Source: SICV01 sp038045265 (GTDB taxonomy: Archaea; Nanobdellota; Nanobdellia; Pacearchaeales; GW2011-AR1). Taken from it: 64,000 bases of DNA. The notes beneath the pieces were generated by a model that was not told the origin of the DNA, searched no databases, and saw only the letters and a list, made by a program, of their open reading frames with translations. Positions 15,926 through 25,057 of this stretch are shown piece after piece. How positions within the stretch are numbered: the first letter of the stretch is position 1; each line of letters starts with the position of its first letter. A program made the position numbers and the translations under genes. The stretch lies in NCBI GenBank assembly GCA_038045265.1, contig JBBSYL010000014.1, positions 1 to 64,000 of the forward strand. Reading direction: 5' to 3'.

Positions 15926-17239
15926 TCATTGTAAAACCATCTTTGCTATACTTAACATCTTCCCTTCTTCTCCCCTAGCACACATAACCTGCATTCCAAC
16001 CGGTATTTTTTCACTTCCCTCTTTAACTTCCCCCATTGGAATGCTCACGGAGCATATTCCAGAAAGATTAGCTGGTATTGTTAAGGCATCGTATGCATAT
16101 TCATCTTCAACTTTCACTTTGTCTCCAATCTTCCAAGGCAAACTCGGCACAGTTGGAAGCATTATGCAATCAACTTTCTTAAAGGCATCAGCAAATTCAT
16201 TCTTTATCAATTCTTTCACTTTCAATGACTTTTCATAATATTGTCCAGCAAACTCTGCTTTTGTAATTACACTCCCTCCAAGTATTCTTCTTAATACTTC
16301 TTCCCCGCACTTCTCTTCAATTTTATATCCATACCCTCTTCCATCAAATCTTCTTGTCGCAGAATAGAATTCAGAATAGACTAATGGATAATATGTTTGC
16401 ACTGCAAGTTCTATATGTTTGATTTCGATATCTTCAACTTTCCATCCATTTTTCTTTACAGCTTCTCTTACTTTCTCATCAAACAGTTCTTGAATTCTTT
16501 TGTCCACTCCTTTTATTACTATTATGCCTATCTTTACTTTTCCTTCTTTCTTCAATTCTATTTTTTCACTTTCAAAACTAATTGTATCTTTATCATCTTT
16601 TCCTTTTATTACATCCAACACTAATGCAACATCTTCAACGTTTTTTCCAATTGGCCCTATTTGATCTAATGACATAGATAAATCAACTAATCCATACCTA
16701 GAAACAAACCCATAACTCGGCTTAACCCCTACCACTCCGCAATTGCTAGCAGGCGTTCTTATACTGCAACCAGTATCGCTTCCAAGAGAAACATCACAAA
16801 ATCCAGCAGAAACTGAGGCAGCACTTCCTGAACTACTTCCTCCCGCTACTCTATCCAATGCCTTGGGACTTCTAGTGGCTCCGTACGCACTATGTTCTCC
16901 ACTGCTTCCACAAGTAAACTCATCACAATTACATATCCCAATTATCAAACCATCTTCTTTCTTTATTTTTTCAATAACTGTCGCATCATACGTCCCATAA
17001 TAATTTTCAAGCACTTTACTCCCACAACTGATGGGCATTCCTTTTACATTTATATTCGCCTTTATTCCAAAAACATACCCATAAAGTCTTCCTTTTTTCG
17101 CCTTTGCATCAATTTCCTGTGCTTCTTTCAATGCATTGGGATTAATATAGAGAAATGCATTTATCTTCTTCCCTTGTTTATCATTCCTATTTATCTCATC
17201 AAGATACTTTTTCACCTTTTCAACAAGTTTCATATCCAT
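15926..17239 (-). CDS. gatA: Aspartyl/glutamyl-tRNA amidotransferase subunit A
   Basis: GatA is the amidase that makes ammonia from glutamine for converting Asp-tRNA(Asn) or Glu-tRNA(Gln). The amidase signature is clear: catalytic lysine in GIKANINVKG, cis-serine in VAGGSSSGSAA, and nucleophile serine in SLGSDTGCSIRTPAS (a Cys replaces the usual second Gly). At 437 residues it is slightly shorter than bacterial GatA. The gene lies upstream of nothing in its direction except the AbrB/PIN module, and follows the hypothetical 168-residue gene and gatC, with gatB about 15 kb away. Confidence 0.92.
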   Translation of the reverse strand: MDMKLVEKVKKYLDEINRNDKQGKKINAFLYINPNALKEAQEIDAKAKKGRLYGYVFGIKANINVKGMPISCGSKVLENYYGTYDATVIEKIKKEDGLIIGICNCDEFTCGSSGEHSAYGATRSPKALDRVAGGSSSGSAASVSAGFCDVSLGSDTGCSIRTPASNCGVVGVKPSYGFVSRYGLVDLSMSLDQIGPIGKNVEDVALVLDVIKGKDDKDTISFESEKIELKKEGKVKIGIIVIKGVDKRIQELFDEKVREAVKKNGWKVEDIEIKHIELAVQTYYPLVYSEFYSATRRFDGRGYGYKIEEKCGEEVLRRILGGSVITKAEFAGQYYEKSLKVKELIKNEFADAFKKVDCIMLPTVPSLPWKIGDKVKVEDEYAYDALTIPANLSGICSVSIPMGEVKEGSEKIPVGMQVMCARGEEGKMLSIAKMVLQ

Positions 17240-17267
17240 TATTCCAACACAGAATTAATAAATCTAA

Positions 17268-17774
17268 CTACCAGCTAATCTTAACAAAATGCTTCTTAAT
17301 ATACAAAATTTCCTGTAATTCATACAATTCTAATGTACCTTCAACCTGGTCATCAAAATATCTTAGCTGATAATCCTTATCTGCTTTAGCATCAAACATC
17401 TCAACAGCCATCTCCTTCGTACTTCCATGGTCTATCAAACAATAATGGCTATCAACTTCATACTGCTTTCCATCTATCGTAACTTTATCTCCCTTCTTGA
17501 CTTTAGACATTGGCTTGCTTGCCTTTACTTGATGATTACTTTCTTCCTCATTTTTTCCATTCATTTTCTCCTCTATTTTATCCAATTCCTCTTCAAGCTC
17601 TTCTTCGTCAACTGCCTTCTTTTTCTTAGGTTTACTTTCTGCATATTCCACATCTTCATCATCAGAGAAAGCATCATCTAAATCCAATCCTCCTTCATTT
17701 TCTTCTTCCTTCTCTTCTCTAACTTTATGAGTTATACCCATTTTAGCTTTTGCTTGTTTTTTCTTTACTACCAT
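17268..17774 (-). CDS. Hypothetical protein between gatC and gatA
   Basis: A 168-residue protein in two parts. Residues 1-90 are low complexity: a basic start (MVVKKKQAKAKMG) then a highly acidic region (DLDDAFSDDEDVEYAE, EEELEEELDKIEEKMNG), likely disordered. Residues 91-168 look like a folded beta-rich domain (KVKKGDKVTIDGKQYEVDSH ... DYQLRYFDDQVEGTLELYELQEI). No family recognised. It overlaps no gene but sits only 28 bases from gatA, and gatC ends just before it. Co-transcription suggests a link with the amidotransferase, untested. Confidence 0.65.
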   Translation of the reverse strand: MVVKKKQAKAKMGITHKVREEKEEENEGGLDLDDAFSDDEDVEYAESKPKKKKAVDEEELEEELDKIEEKMNGKNEEESNHQVKASKPMSKVKKGDKVTIDGKQYEVDSHYCLIDHGSTKEMAVEMFDAKADKDYQLRYFDDQVEGTLELYELQEILYIKKHFVKISW

Positions 17775-18004
17775 TGTTTTTTCTCCGCTATTATCTTATC
17801 TCCTTCTTTATTTGGAGCATTGGCAAACATTCTCTCTCTGAAATCTTTATCGCATTCCGTTCCGTTCATCTCTTCTCTAAACCCAGAAACTTGGTTTTTA
17901 AGCTTTTTCTTTTTCTTTAATTTCACGCTTTTCAAGCTCTCACTAAACTTTTTCAATATTTCCTGTGCCTCTTCTCTTATCTTATCTCTCTCTGCCTCAT
18001 CCAT
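17768..18004 (-). CDS. gatC: GatC-like amidotransferase subunit
   Basis: A 78-residue protein. The N-terminal half is a helical, basic segment (EEAQEILKKFSESLKSVKLKKKKK). The C-terminal half, REEMNGTECDKDFRERMFANAPNKEGDKIIAEKK, matches the GatC end pattern R-E/D ... R-E ... L-x-NAP ... G-x-x-I/V. GatC is the small strap that holds GatA and GatB together. It overlaps the next gene by 7 bases and heads the gatC - hypothetical - gatA unit. Length is a little below bacterial GatC. Confidence 0.75.
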   Translation of the reverse strand: MDEAERDKIREEAQEILKKFSESLKSVKLKKKKKLKNQVSGFREEMNGTECDKDFRERMFANAPNKEGDKIIAEKKQW

Positions 18005-18067
18005 CCTGCAACAAGCTGAATTTAATTTATAAAGTTATTCAAATCAATAAACTGCACAACATATAAT

Positions 18068-18075
18068 TTTATAAA
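18068..18075 (+). promoter_or_regulatory. TATA box of the DHH-type gene
   Basis: TTTATAAA is centred 25 bases before the ATG at 18096, a leaderless arrangement. Confidence 0.5.
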
Positions 18076-18095
18076 CTGGGTTAAAAAACAATTTT

Positions 18096-19172
18096 ATGGC
18101 TATTTATTTAATAGGAGAAAGAGAAAAAGCAGGAAATGCAGTCATCTTTGACGGAGATGGAGACGGCACTAGTGCAACAGCAATCTGGCTTATGCATAAT
18201 CACGGAGATTACTTAGCAATTACTAATGCACAGAAAAATGATAGAGCATTAGTGCAACATGTTTTAACCGCTTTCACACCAGAAAAACTGGCAAGAGCAA
18301 GAATAGGAATCTTTGATTTAGATGCAGAAAATAATCAGCAAGCCTTGGAAGCATTGGCAAAAACTGGTGCGAATGTAGATTTTGTAGACCACCACACAAG
18401 AGATGCAAGAATAATCCCTGCAGAATTGCATACATACGTCGAAACAGACACAAACGCAAATTCCACAGCCACAATTGCGTACAATCTAGCAGATTCTCTT
18501 GGTGCTTTAAATCATCAAGAATCAAGAATAAGAGCAGCACAATTAGCAGTTATTGGACTTGCAAACGACGGAAAAAAACAAGCATCTTTACAATTTAGAC
18601 CAGACTTGATAGGTCCAGAAACTAGAAGAAAACTCTGTGCATATGGAAAAGGAATAAATTTCGGAGCAGGAGAAGGCACACTGGACAGCGTAGCATTATT
18701 AAGAGGATTTTCTGAAACTGACAGACCTTTAGAATATTTAGAATCAAATAGTCCAATAAATGAGCTAGTAGAAAAAAGACAAACAGAAATAAATTTCATA
18801 GACCACAGTTCAAGAGTTAGAGGTTCTGCAGGTTTACTATTCTATTTATTTCCTTGTTCAACTCCAGAAGAACAAAAACGTTCTTTGGCAATCGCGAATG
18901 AATATCTAAACACTCAAATGGAAGAAAACCTTGAATGGTATACTCATGTAGCCCTATTCAAAACACCAAAAGGAGTATGGAGAGTTGGTGGAAGAAATGG
19001 AGCTAAAAGGCCTCCAATAAGAACAGTTTTAGAAAAATTAGCACAAAACTACGGAAGTCCAGAAGTAGTCGGAAGAGGAACAGCAAGCAGATTTGAAATA
19101 AGCCAAGACGTAGATCAAGAATCCTTCTGGGCCAGACTACAAGTTGCTTACAGCGAAGCTATAGTTTCTTAA
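18096..19172 (+). CDS. DHH-superfamily phosphoesterase-like protein
   Basis: Motif I is VIFDGDGDGTSATA, motif II IGIFDLDAEN and motif III VDFVDHHTRD, as in DHH phosphoesterases. The C-terminal region (VVGRGTASRFEI) takes the place of the usual G-G-G-H motif of the DHHA1 domain, so substrate handling may differ from the two other DHH proteins in this window. Length 358. It has its own promoter, is divergent from gatC, and is followed by a transporter gene after 34 bases. Confidence 0.78.
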   Translation: MAIYLIGEREKAGNAVIFDGDGDGTSATAIWLMHNHGDYLAITNAQKNDRALVQHVLTAFTPEKLARARIGIFDLDAENNQQALEALAKTGANVDFVDHHTRDARIIPAELHTYVETDTNANSTATIAYNLADSLGALNHQESRIRAAQLAVIGLANDGKKQASLQFRPDLIGPETRRKLCAYGKGINFGAGEGTLDSVALLRGFSETDRPLEYLESNSPINELVEKRQTEINFIDHSSRVRGSAGLLFYLFPCSTPEEQKRSLAIANEYLNTQMEENLEWYTHVALFKTPKGVWRVGGRNGAKRPPIRTVLEKLAQNYGSPEVVGRGTASRFEISQDVDQESFWARLQVAYSEAIVS

Positions 19173-19206
19173 AAACTATTATAAACCTGTCTGAACTATT
19201 TAATAC

Positions 19207-20073
19207 ATGAGAGATAATCCTTTGTCGCTAGTTTATGCTTCTATAGTAATTATTCTCTGGGGAACAGTAGCTGCGGTTTCTAAACTAATGCTGAATAATA
19301 TTTCAAACTATCAACTAATGTTTTATGTAGCATTATTTTCAACCACCACAACATTTTTTATCTTGCTATTGGCTAGACAAAAAAATACTTTGAAAGAGAT
19401 AAAGAAAAATTTTGGAAAACTCTTTATCTTGGGAATATTAGGCATGGGAATATACCAGTTCTTCTACTTTACAGCAATAAGCAAGGCACCAGTAGCACAA
19501 GTTAATGTCTTAAACTATATGTGGCCCATTTTTATCTTAATTTTTTCTATATTTCTACTAAAAGATAAATTCTCAAGAAAAACTCTTATCGCATTTCTTT
19601 TAGGGATATTTGGAGCATATTTGGTTATAACAAAGGGCACACTTTTAGTATTTGATAGTCAATACATTTTAGGATATGTTTTTGCCTTAATTGCCGCATT
19701 AAGCTGGGCATTATTCTCGATTCTAAACAAAAAAATAAAACTCTCTCCAATAAAAAGCATGTTCTTCTATAATCTTATAGGGTTATTATTTATGGTTGCT
19801 ATAATGGCAATAACTAATTCTTCATTTAATATTCCCTTTAAAGAATTGCTTGGAGTTGCTTACATAGGGGTCATCCCTACAGGAATTGGATTTCTATTAT
19901 GGATTAAATCCTTACAATTAGGAAAACCTGCAATAATATCAAATCTTTCACACCTCACCCCATTTATCTCACTGGTTTTCATCTGGTTAATAGCAAAAGA
20001 ACAAATATTAATAAGTGAAATAATTGGGTTAATTATTATTGTTTCTGGTATACTTTTACAACTTAAAAAATAA
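19207..20073 (+). CDS. EamA/DMT-superfamily transporter
   Basis: The protein (288 residues) has ten hydrophobic segments, arranged as two EamA repeats. Typical segments: VIILWGTVAAVSKL in helix 1, the ISKAPVAQVNVLNYMWPIFILIFS segment and the second-half IGVIPTGIGFLLWIKSLQLGKPAIISNLSHLTPFISLVF. The family exports or imports small metabolites such as amino acids; the substrate cannot be told. It is convergent with the phosphoesterase gene. Confidence 0.9.
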   Translation: MRDNPLSLVYASIVIILWGTVAAVSKLMLNNISNYQLMFYVALFSTTTTFFILLLARQKNTLKEIKKNFGKLFILGILGMGIYQFFYFTAISKAPVAQVNVLNYMWPIFILIFSIFLLKDKFSRKTLIAFLLGIFGAYLVITKGTLLVFDSQYILGYVFALIAALSWALFSILNKKIKLSPIKSMFFYNLIGLLFMVAIMAITNSSFNIPFKELLGVAYIGVIPTGIGFLLWIKSLQLGKPAIISNLSHLTPFISLVFIWLIAKEQILISEIIGLIIIVSGILLQLKK

Positions 20074-20076
20074 ATT

Positions 20077-20970
20077 CTACCTTCTAAACTCTACTTCAAT
20101 CTTCCCTTTCTTATCTTCGGGCAAATCAACAATAGCATACTTCCCCTCTCCAGTATCTCCTGGATTTACAATAATACTTTTTCCTATTTTCTTAACTCCT
20201 TGATATTCATGCATATGACCGCATAATACAAGTTTTGGTTTAAACTTTAATATTGCTTCTCTAAACCCCCTTATCCCAGCACTCTTTCCATCCATCATAT
20301 TCCCCTTACTTTTTATTATATCAAAAACACCTCTAGGCGGATAATGTAAAACAAATATTTTCTCTCCTTTTGCTTTCTTACACATCTTAAACATGAAATC
20401 TCTGCTTCTCTTTATTCTTGCTTTCCTTTTTTCAACCATTTCAGGCCCATCATTAGTAACAAATTCTTTATCTTCAACATATGAATGAATATCCATATAT
20501 CCCCCAAATCCAATCCAGCTAATTCCATTCCACTTCCGTGTTTTATAATTTACATCAATAAAATTCTTTAAGCTTTTAAGAAACCTCCTATTTTTTTTGC
20601 TTTCTTGCAAGGTATATTGTCTTCTTGTCTTGCTTACAAAAGGATAATCATACCATCCGTCATCCCCATTTCCAAAAACAAATATAACTGGCTTCCCAAG
20701 TTCATTCATAAAATTCAAGATATTTCTTGCAACATCATCATCTTTCTTCAAAAATCTTTTAAGTTTCGCTCTTCCGAAAAACTCTTCAGGACTTACCGGT
20801 TCTGTTGCTAATTTTACACATTTAAAGCAATATTTTACATAAGGTTGCCATTCATCTATCCCCGTATAATCTCCAACACCAACCACAGCATCAAACTCTT
20901 CACTTTCAATCTTCTTCCTAGTCTTCTCACTTAATTTACCCTGAAAATCTCCAACAACTAATAGTTTCAT
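20077..20970 (-). CDS. Calcineurin-type metallophosphoesterase
   Basis: Metal-binding motifs in order: GDFQG (residues 7-11, standing in for GDxHG), GVGDYTG, FGNGDDG (the GNHD position, with D for H), VLHYPPRG and CGHMHEY. These place it in the metallophosphatase superfamily. Length 297 residues. The substrate may be a nucleotide or phosphoprotein; unknown. The region between the second and third motifs is longer than in simple phosphodiesterases. Confidence 0.82.
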   Translation of the reverse strand: MKLLVVGDFQGKLSEKTRKKIESEEFDAVVGVGDYTGIDEWQPYVKYCFKCVKLATEPVSPEEFFGRAKLKRFLKKDDDVARNILNFMNELGKPVIFVFGNGDDGWYDYPFVSKTRRQYTLQESKKNRRFLKSLKNFIDVNYKTRKWNGISWIGFGGYMDIHSYVEDKEFVTNDGPEMVEKRKARIKRSRDFMFKMCKKAKGEKIFVLHYPPRGVFDIIKSKGNMMDGKSAGIRGFREAILKFKPKLVLCGHMHEYQGVKKIGKSIIVNPGDTGEGKYAIVDLPEDKKGKIEVEFRR

Positions 20971-21010
20971 TTTAAAATATATTAGATACCTTTTAAAAAT
21001 ATATCAAAGC

Positions 21011-21469
21011 CTAATCCTCCCTTGTAAATCCAAACTTTTCCAAATATCTTGCACCACTAATTTCTTCTATGGTGCCCAAAAATACTTCCACCTCTAATCT
21101 ATGTTGATAAGGCAAACCTTCTTGTAACAAAATACTATCAGGAGAGTCCATAACATGAAACAATAATGCTCTTTGTTCTAAATGATTTCTTCTTAAATCT
21201 TCTTCTCTCTCTTGATGTGTCGGATTATGTCCCACCCTCTGTCCAAGAAAATACTCCCAATCTCTCCTCCAATTAGCTCTAACATGTTCATTATAATTTA
21301 TTTGGTCTTTTGGAACAAAACATTGAGCCAAAACATCAAGTTCCCTAACACTCATTTCATGCAAAACTTCCAATTTCCACAAATCACTCCTATTACCAAC
21401 TAATCTTCTTTCGTCATCACCCAAACCTCTTCCTTCAACATAGCTAGAATTGTCCATTGTCACATTCAT
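21011..21469 (-). CDS. Hypothetical protein
   Basis: A 152-residue soluble, charged protein (MNVTMDNSSYVEGRGLGDDERRL..., ending EKFGFTRED) with no membrane segment. Central WRRDWEYFLGQRVGHNPTHQEREEDLRRNHLEQRALLFH is strongly amphipathic and His/Arg-rich. No family recognised. It follows aspS in the opposite order (same strand) with its own AT-rich upstream region. Confidence 0.55.
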   Translation of the reverse strand: MNVTMDNSSYVEGRGLGDDERRLVGNRSDLWKLEVLHEMSVRELDVLAQCFVPKDQINYNEHVRANWRRDWEYFLGQRVGHNPTHQEREEDLRRNHLEQRALLFHVMDSPDSILLQEGLPYQHRLEVEVFLGTIEEISGARYLEKFGFTRED

Positions 21470-21515
21470 ATTTATTCAAACAGATGTATTTCCAATTATT
21501 TAAACTTTTTCAGAC

Positions 21516-22826
21516 TTAAGGAGTCAATCTATCTCTATCTCTTGGGAACATTGTAGCTTCTTTCACATTATCAAGTCCGCATATAATTTGTGTCAATCTT
21601 TCAAGACCTATACTCCAACCAGAATGGAAGGGTGCACCATATCTAAAAGAGTCTACATAATCTTTAAAATTCTTAGGATTCAATCCTTTAGCTTTCAATC
21701 TTTCAATCAATAATTCTGGAATATGAATTCTCTGCCCTCCAGAACATATTTCAACTCCCCCATAAAGAGCATCAAATCCTTCGCTCTGTTTGGCATCTTT
21801 CTTTCCATCTTTAGGCATTATATAAAATGGTTTTATTGAACTTGGCCATGAATGAGTAAATACTATATCTCCCTTATATAATTCACACAGCTTTCTTTCT
21901 TCTTCCGGGCTAAAGTCTTCTCCTATTTTTCCTCCAACTTTCTTCAATGCTTCTTCATAACTTAAATAAATTCCCCTGGGAACTTTTAACTTAACCCCTA
22001 ACAAATCCAATTCAGTCCTACATCTTTCAATAACCTGCTCAACAACATACACTATGACATCTTCTAGATACTTCATTATTTGCATTTGATTTGTAAATGC
22101 CATTTCAATATCCATCTGTCTTATTTCATTAATATGTCTTGTAGTATTATGTTTTTCAGCTCTCCAAACAGGGGTTATCATGAAAGTCTTTTCCATACTG
22201 CAAGCCAACATTTGTTTATACAATTGCGGAGATTGTGCCAAATATGCTTTCTTTTCAAAATACTTAACTTCAAATAAATCTGTTCCTCCTTCACTTGCCT
22301 GCCCTATTACGCAAGGAGGTTGCATTTCAATAAATCCTCTCTTGTAAAAATACTCTCTAAATGAATTTGAAATAACGTTTTGTATTTTGAATATTGCTCT
22401 TGTCTTGCTTCTATGAAAATCTAAAAACCTATAATCTAATCTTTTAGGCATCTCAGTTTTCGAAAAATCTGTTGTGTCAATAGGTAATATCTCTTCCGCT
22501 TTAGAGACTATCTCAATAGTTTCAGGATTTATTTCTCTCCCTCCAGAAGCCTTATCACTTTTCTTCACTTTTCCAGAAATAATAACTACACTTTCTCTGT
22601 TTATTCCCTTCATATTCTCAAATACCTTGTCGCTTGTCTCTCCCTTAAATCCTGTAACTTGTATATCTCCGCTTACATCTCTCACAACAAGAAATATCAA
22701 CTTTCCAAGCTCTCTTTTATCATATAACCATCCAGCAATAACTGCTTTCTTACCATCATCTTTAACACCTATTTCATTAATTGCCTTTCTATCTTTCAAT
22801 ATCTTAGTTATCTCTTCATGACTCAT
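21516..22826 (-). CDS. aspS: Aspartyl-tRNA synthetase (archaeal type)
   Basis: The class IIb layout is complete: OB anticodon-binding domain (VIAGWLYDKRELGKLIFLVVRD, residues 29-50), motif 2 (VWRAEKHNTTRHINEIRQMDIEM) and motif 3 (SIGLERLTQII). Length 436 matches archaeal and non-discriminating AspRS. The residue after GWL is Tyr, where characterised archaeal enzymes have Trp or His at a position tied to tRNA discrimination. Because GatCAB is encoded nearby, it may be non-discriminating and supply Asp-tRNA(Asn), an inference. Confidence 0.95.
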   Translation of the reverse strand: MSHEEITKILKDRKAINEIGVKDDGKKAVIAGWLYDKRELGKLIFLVVRDVSGDIQVTGFKGETSDKVFENMKGINRESVVIISGKVKKSDKASGGREINPETIEIVSKAEEILPIDTTDFSKTEMPKRLDYRFLDFHRSKTRAIFKIQNVISNSFREYFYKRGFIEMQPPCVIGQASEGGTDLFEVKYFEKKAYLAQSPQLYKQMLACSMEKTFMITPVWRAEKHNTTRHINEIRQMDIEMAFTNQMQIMKYLEDVIVYVVEQVIERCRTELDLLGVKLKVPRGIYLSYEEALKKVGGKIGEDFSPEEERKLCELYKGDIVFTHSWPSSIKPFYIMPKDGKKDAKQSEGFDALYGGVEICSGGQRIHIPELLIERLKAKGLNPKNFKDYVDSFRYGAPFHSGWSIGLERLTQIICGLDNVKEATMFPRDRDRLTP

Positions 22827-22924
22827 ATCAACTAAAGAAAAACACCATTTTTAATCTTTGTTATTGTAGATCAAAACAAACCTTCCTTTCGTTAAAACTT
22901 TTTAAGTGTCATTTTTAATCTTTA

Positions 22925-23182
22925 TCATTCAACAATTCTCTCAAAATCTTCTTTTTTCATACTTCCATCTTTAGAAGGATACCAAGTATATGCCTCTCCC
23001 TTTTTAACTTCTTCATCAAAAAACCTTCTAGGAAAATTGCCCTCCATAAGAGCTTCCTTATGATTTTCTCTGTAGTAATCAGCAAGAACAAAATCATCCC
23101 TGACCGCTTTAACAATTAATCTATTTGCACTATAGAATTCTCTTCTGTCTAATACTTTAGTAAATAATCGCATCATCTGCAA
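22925..23182 (-). CDS. Hypothetical protein
   Basis: An 85-residue basic/acidic protein (MQMMRLFTKVLDRREFYSANRLIVKAVRDDF...) overlapping the upstream small membrane protein gene by 10 bases, so probably co-translated with it. The end SKDGSMKKEDFERIVE is helical. No family recognised. A second ATG (MMRLF) two codons in is an alternative start. Confidence 0.5.
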   Translation of the reverse strand: MQMMRLFTKVLDRREFYSANRLIVKAVRDDFVLADYYRENHKEALMEGNFPRRFFDEEVKKGEAYTWYPSKDGSMKKEDFERIVE

Positions 23183-23466
23183 TACTCCCTTAATTCTCCC
23201 CTAGGATCCTTCCAATCAGAATCAAATTCGACAAAATCTTTTGATAAAGGCATAATATTAACAACATTTCCATTTTCACACTCTATTAGCACATCAATGC
23301 ACCTATTTTCATCACATATTGCACTAGTCCAGCTATACATTCCATTCAACTCATCCACAACCTTTCCAGTAATGCTTAGATTTCCAATCTTCCCGATCAA
23401 AAATCCAAGAATAAATGCTATTACAATTAATATAAGAATTATTACAATTTTCCTTCCGTTTTCCAT
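23173..23466 (-). CDS. Small membrane-anchored hypothetical protein
   Basis: A 97-residue protein with one N-terminal membrane helix (IVIILILIVIAFILGFLIG, about 7-25) and an outside domain containing four cysteines (AICDENRCIDVLIECENG ... EYC), suggesting two disulfide bonds. SITGKVVDELNG resembles the start of secreted immunoglobulin-like regions but is too short to classify. It lies between gatE and aspS on the same strand and overlaps the next gene. Confidence 0.6.
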   Translation of the reverse strand: MENGRKIVIILILIVIAFILGFLIGKIGNLSITGKVVDELNGMYSWTSAICDENRCIDVLIECENGNVVNIMPLSKDFVEFDSDWKDPRGELREYCR

Positions 23467-23532
23467 TTAAATCAGGCACTTATCAACTTTTTAAATATAT
23501 TTAAGATGTAAATCTTGAATATACAAGAAAAA

Positions 23533-25026
23533 TTATGAAATAATTTTTTGTAGTATTCCCATTGCTTTTCTCTTATCCACATCTTTTCCAAATTTTCCAA
23601 TTATCAACCCCATATATGCCCCCTCACGTAATCCAGGGCTAGCATTTACAAGCTTTTTGATCTCCATTTCAAGAACACTATCATCAACTTTCTCAACTTT
23701 CAAAGCACTTTCTAATCTTTCTCCGTTCACTATCTTAGATAGTACGCCCTTAACATCTCCTTCTTCTATTTTTTTCTCTTCAACAGCTTCAATTATTTTA
23801 CCAAGCACTGCTTCATTCATTAATTCTTTAACTTCTTCGTAACTCTTTCCAGTTTTAGCAGAAAATTCCTTTCTAAACAATGTAATTATCTTAGCAATTA
23901 ATTCGGGATTCTTATGTATCTTCATTAATTCAGTAAATTCTTCCACATTTCCATCAATAACTAAATTAAGCAATTCTCCGCGTAAGCCTTCTTTCTCCAA
24001 TTCATTTTTAATGTCTTGTTTAAGCTTAGGCAATTCTTTCTTCAATCTATTTATTCTCTCTCTGCTAATTTTAAGTAGGGGTAAATCAGTTTCAGGATAC
24101 ATTCTTGCTCTTCCAGGCATCGGACGATTGAATTTAGTGCTCCCATCAGCTAATATTCCTCTTACTTCCCCTTTTATCTTTCCCTCTTCAATATCTTTCT
24201 GCTGTCTTTCTATCTCTATATCGCATGTCTTTATCATCATCGCAGGATCTTGAAATCCTTTTATCTCAACTCTATTATGTCCCTTAATATTTATATTAAC
24301 ATCTTGTCTTATAGTTCCAATTCCCCTTTTAACTCTGCATGCTCTTAATATTTCTCCAATTTTAAGCGCACACTCTTTAACCTGCTCTGGATTTTTCATT
24401 TCAGGTGCAGTCATTATCTCAATAAGGGGAATTCCCAATCTATCCAATTTCCATATCTTAACATTTTTATCCCCTTCAATTTTATCATCTTCACTTCCAT
24501 CACTCTCTCCAGGCCTTGCAGAATCTTCTTCAAGCGCAACAGTAGCAATAGGCACTCTTCCAAAACTTGTATCCATCCATCCAGAATGTGCAATAAGCAC
24601 AGTTCTCTGAAATCCAGATATGTTGCTTCCATCAATTACAGTCTTCCTCATTATTTGTGTATTTTGATATATTTCGCAATTCAGAAGCAAGGCAACTTGC
24701 AACGCAATATCTAACGCCCCATCATTTATCAATTTTGGAGGTTCTTCATCCAATTCAATCAAACAATTAGTATCTTTGTAATATTGATAAACAAATGTTT
24801 TATCAAGCCCATGTTCATACTCAACTGCCGTATCAACTTCCCCGGTCTCTCCTGCAACTCTATGCAATTTCCTTTTTACAATTAAATCGCATTTATCACT
24901 TCTAAGGACACTTGAACAATTACAAAATAACTTTCTGCTATCTATTTGTTGATGTATCTCTAATCCTGCTTTAAATCCTAATTTTAAATAATCCAATTTA
25001 CTATTTGTGTTATCATCTTTATCCAT
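23533..25026 (-). CDS. gatE: Glutamyl-tRNA(Gln) amidotransferase subunit E, short form
   Basis: GatE is the archaeal kinase subunit that phosphorylates Glu-tRNA(Gln) before GatD amidates it. Seen: GLEIHQQIDSRKLFCNC at the N-terminus, LDEEPPKLINDGALDIALQVALLL, TVLIAHSGWMDTSFG, RVKRGIGTIRQDVNINIKGHNRVEIKG and PGRARMYPETDLPLLKI, then the helical YqeY-like tail. Length is 497 residues versus roughly 600-630 in most archaea; only about 40 residues separate RVEIKG from RPMPGRARMYPETD, so the inserted AspRS-like (GAD) domain appears to be missing. GatD is encoded 2.5 kb away. Confidence 0.92.
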   Translation of the reverse strand: MDKDDNTNSKLDYLKLGFKAGLEIHQQIDSRKLFCNCSSVLRSDKCDLIVKRKLHRVAGETGEVDTAVEYEHGLDKTFVYQYYKDTNCLIELDEEPPKLINDGALDIALQVALLLNCEIYQNTQIMRKTVIDGSNISGFQRTVLIAHSGWMDTSFGRVPIATVALEEDSARPGESDGSEDDKIEGDKNVKIWKLDRLGIPLIEIMTAPEMKNPEQVKECALKIGEILRACRVKRGIGTIRQDVNINIKGHNRVEIKGFQDPAMMIKTCDIEIERQQKDIEEGKIKGEVRGILADGSTKFNRPMPGRARMYPETDLPLLKISRERINRLKKELPKLKQDIKNELEKEGLRGELLNLVIDGNVEEFTELMKIHKNPELIAKIITLFRKEFSAKTGKSYEEVKELMNEAVLGKIIEAVEEKKIEEGDVKGVLSKIVNGERLESALKVEKVDDSVLEMEIKKLVNASPGLREGAYMGLIIGKFGKDVDKRKAMGILQKIIS

Positions 25027-25057
25027 ATATTAAGAATAAGATAAGGATTATTAAAGT

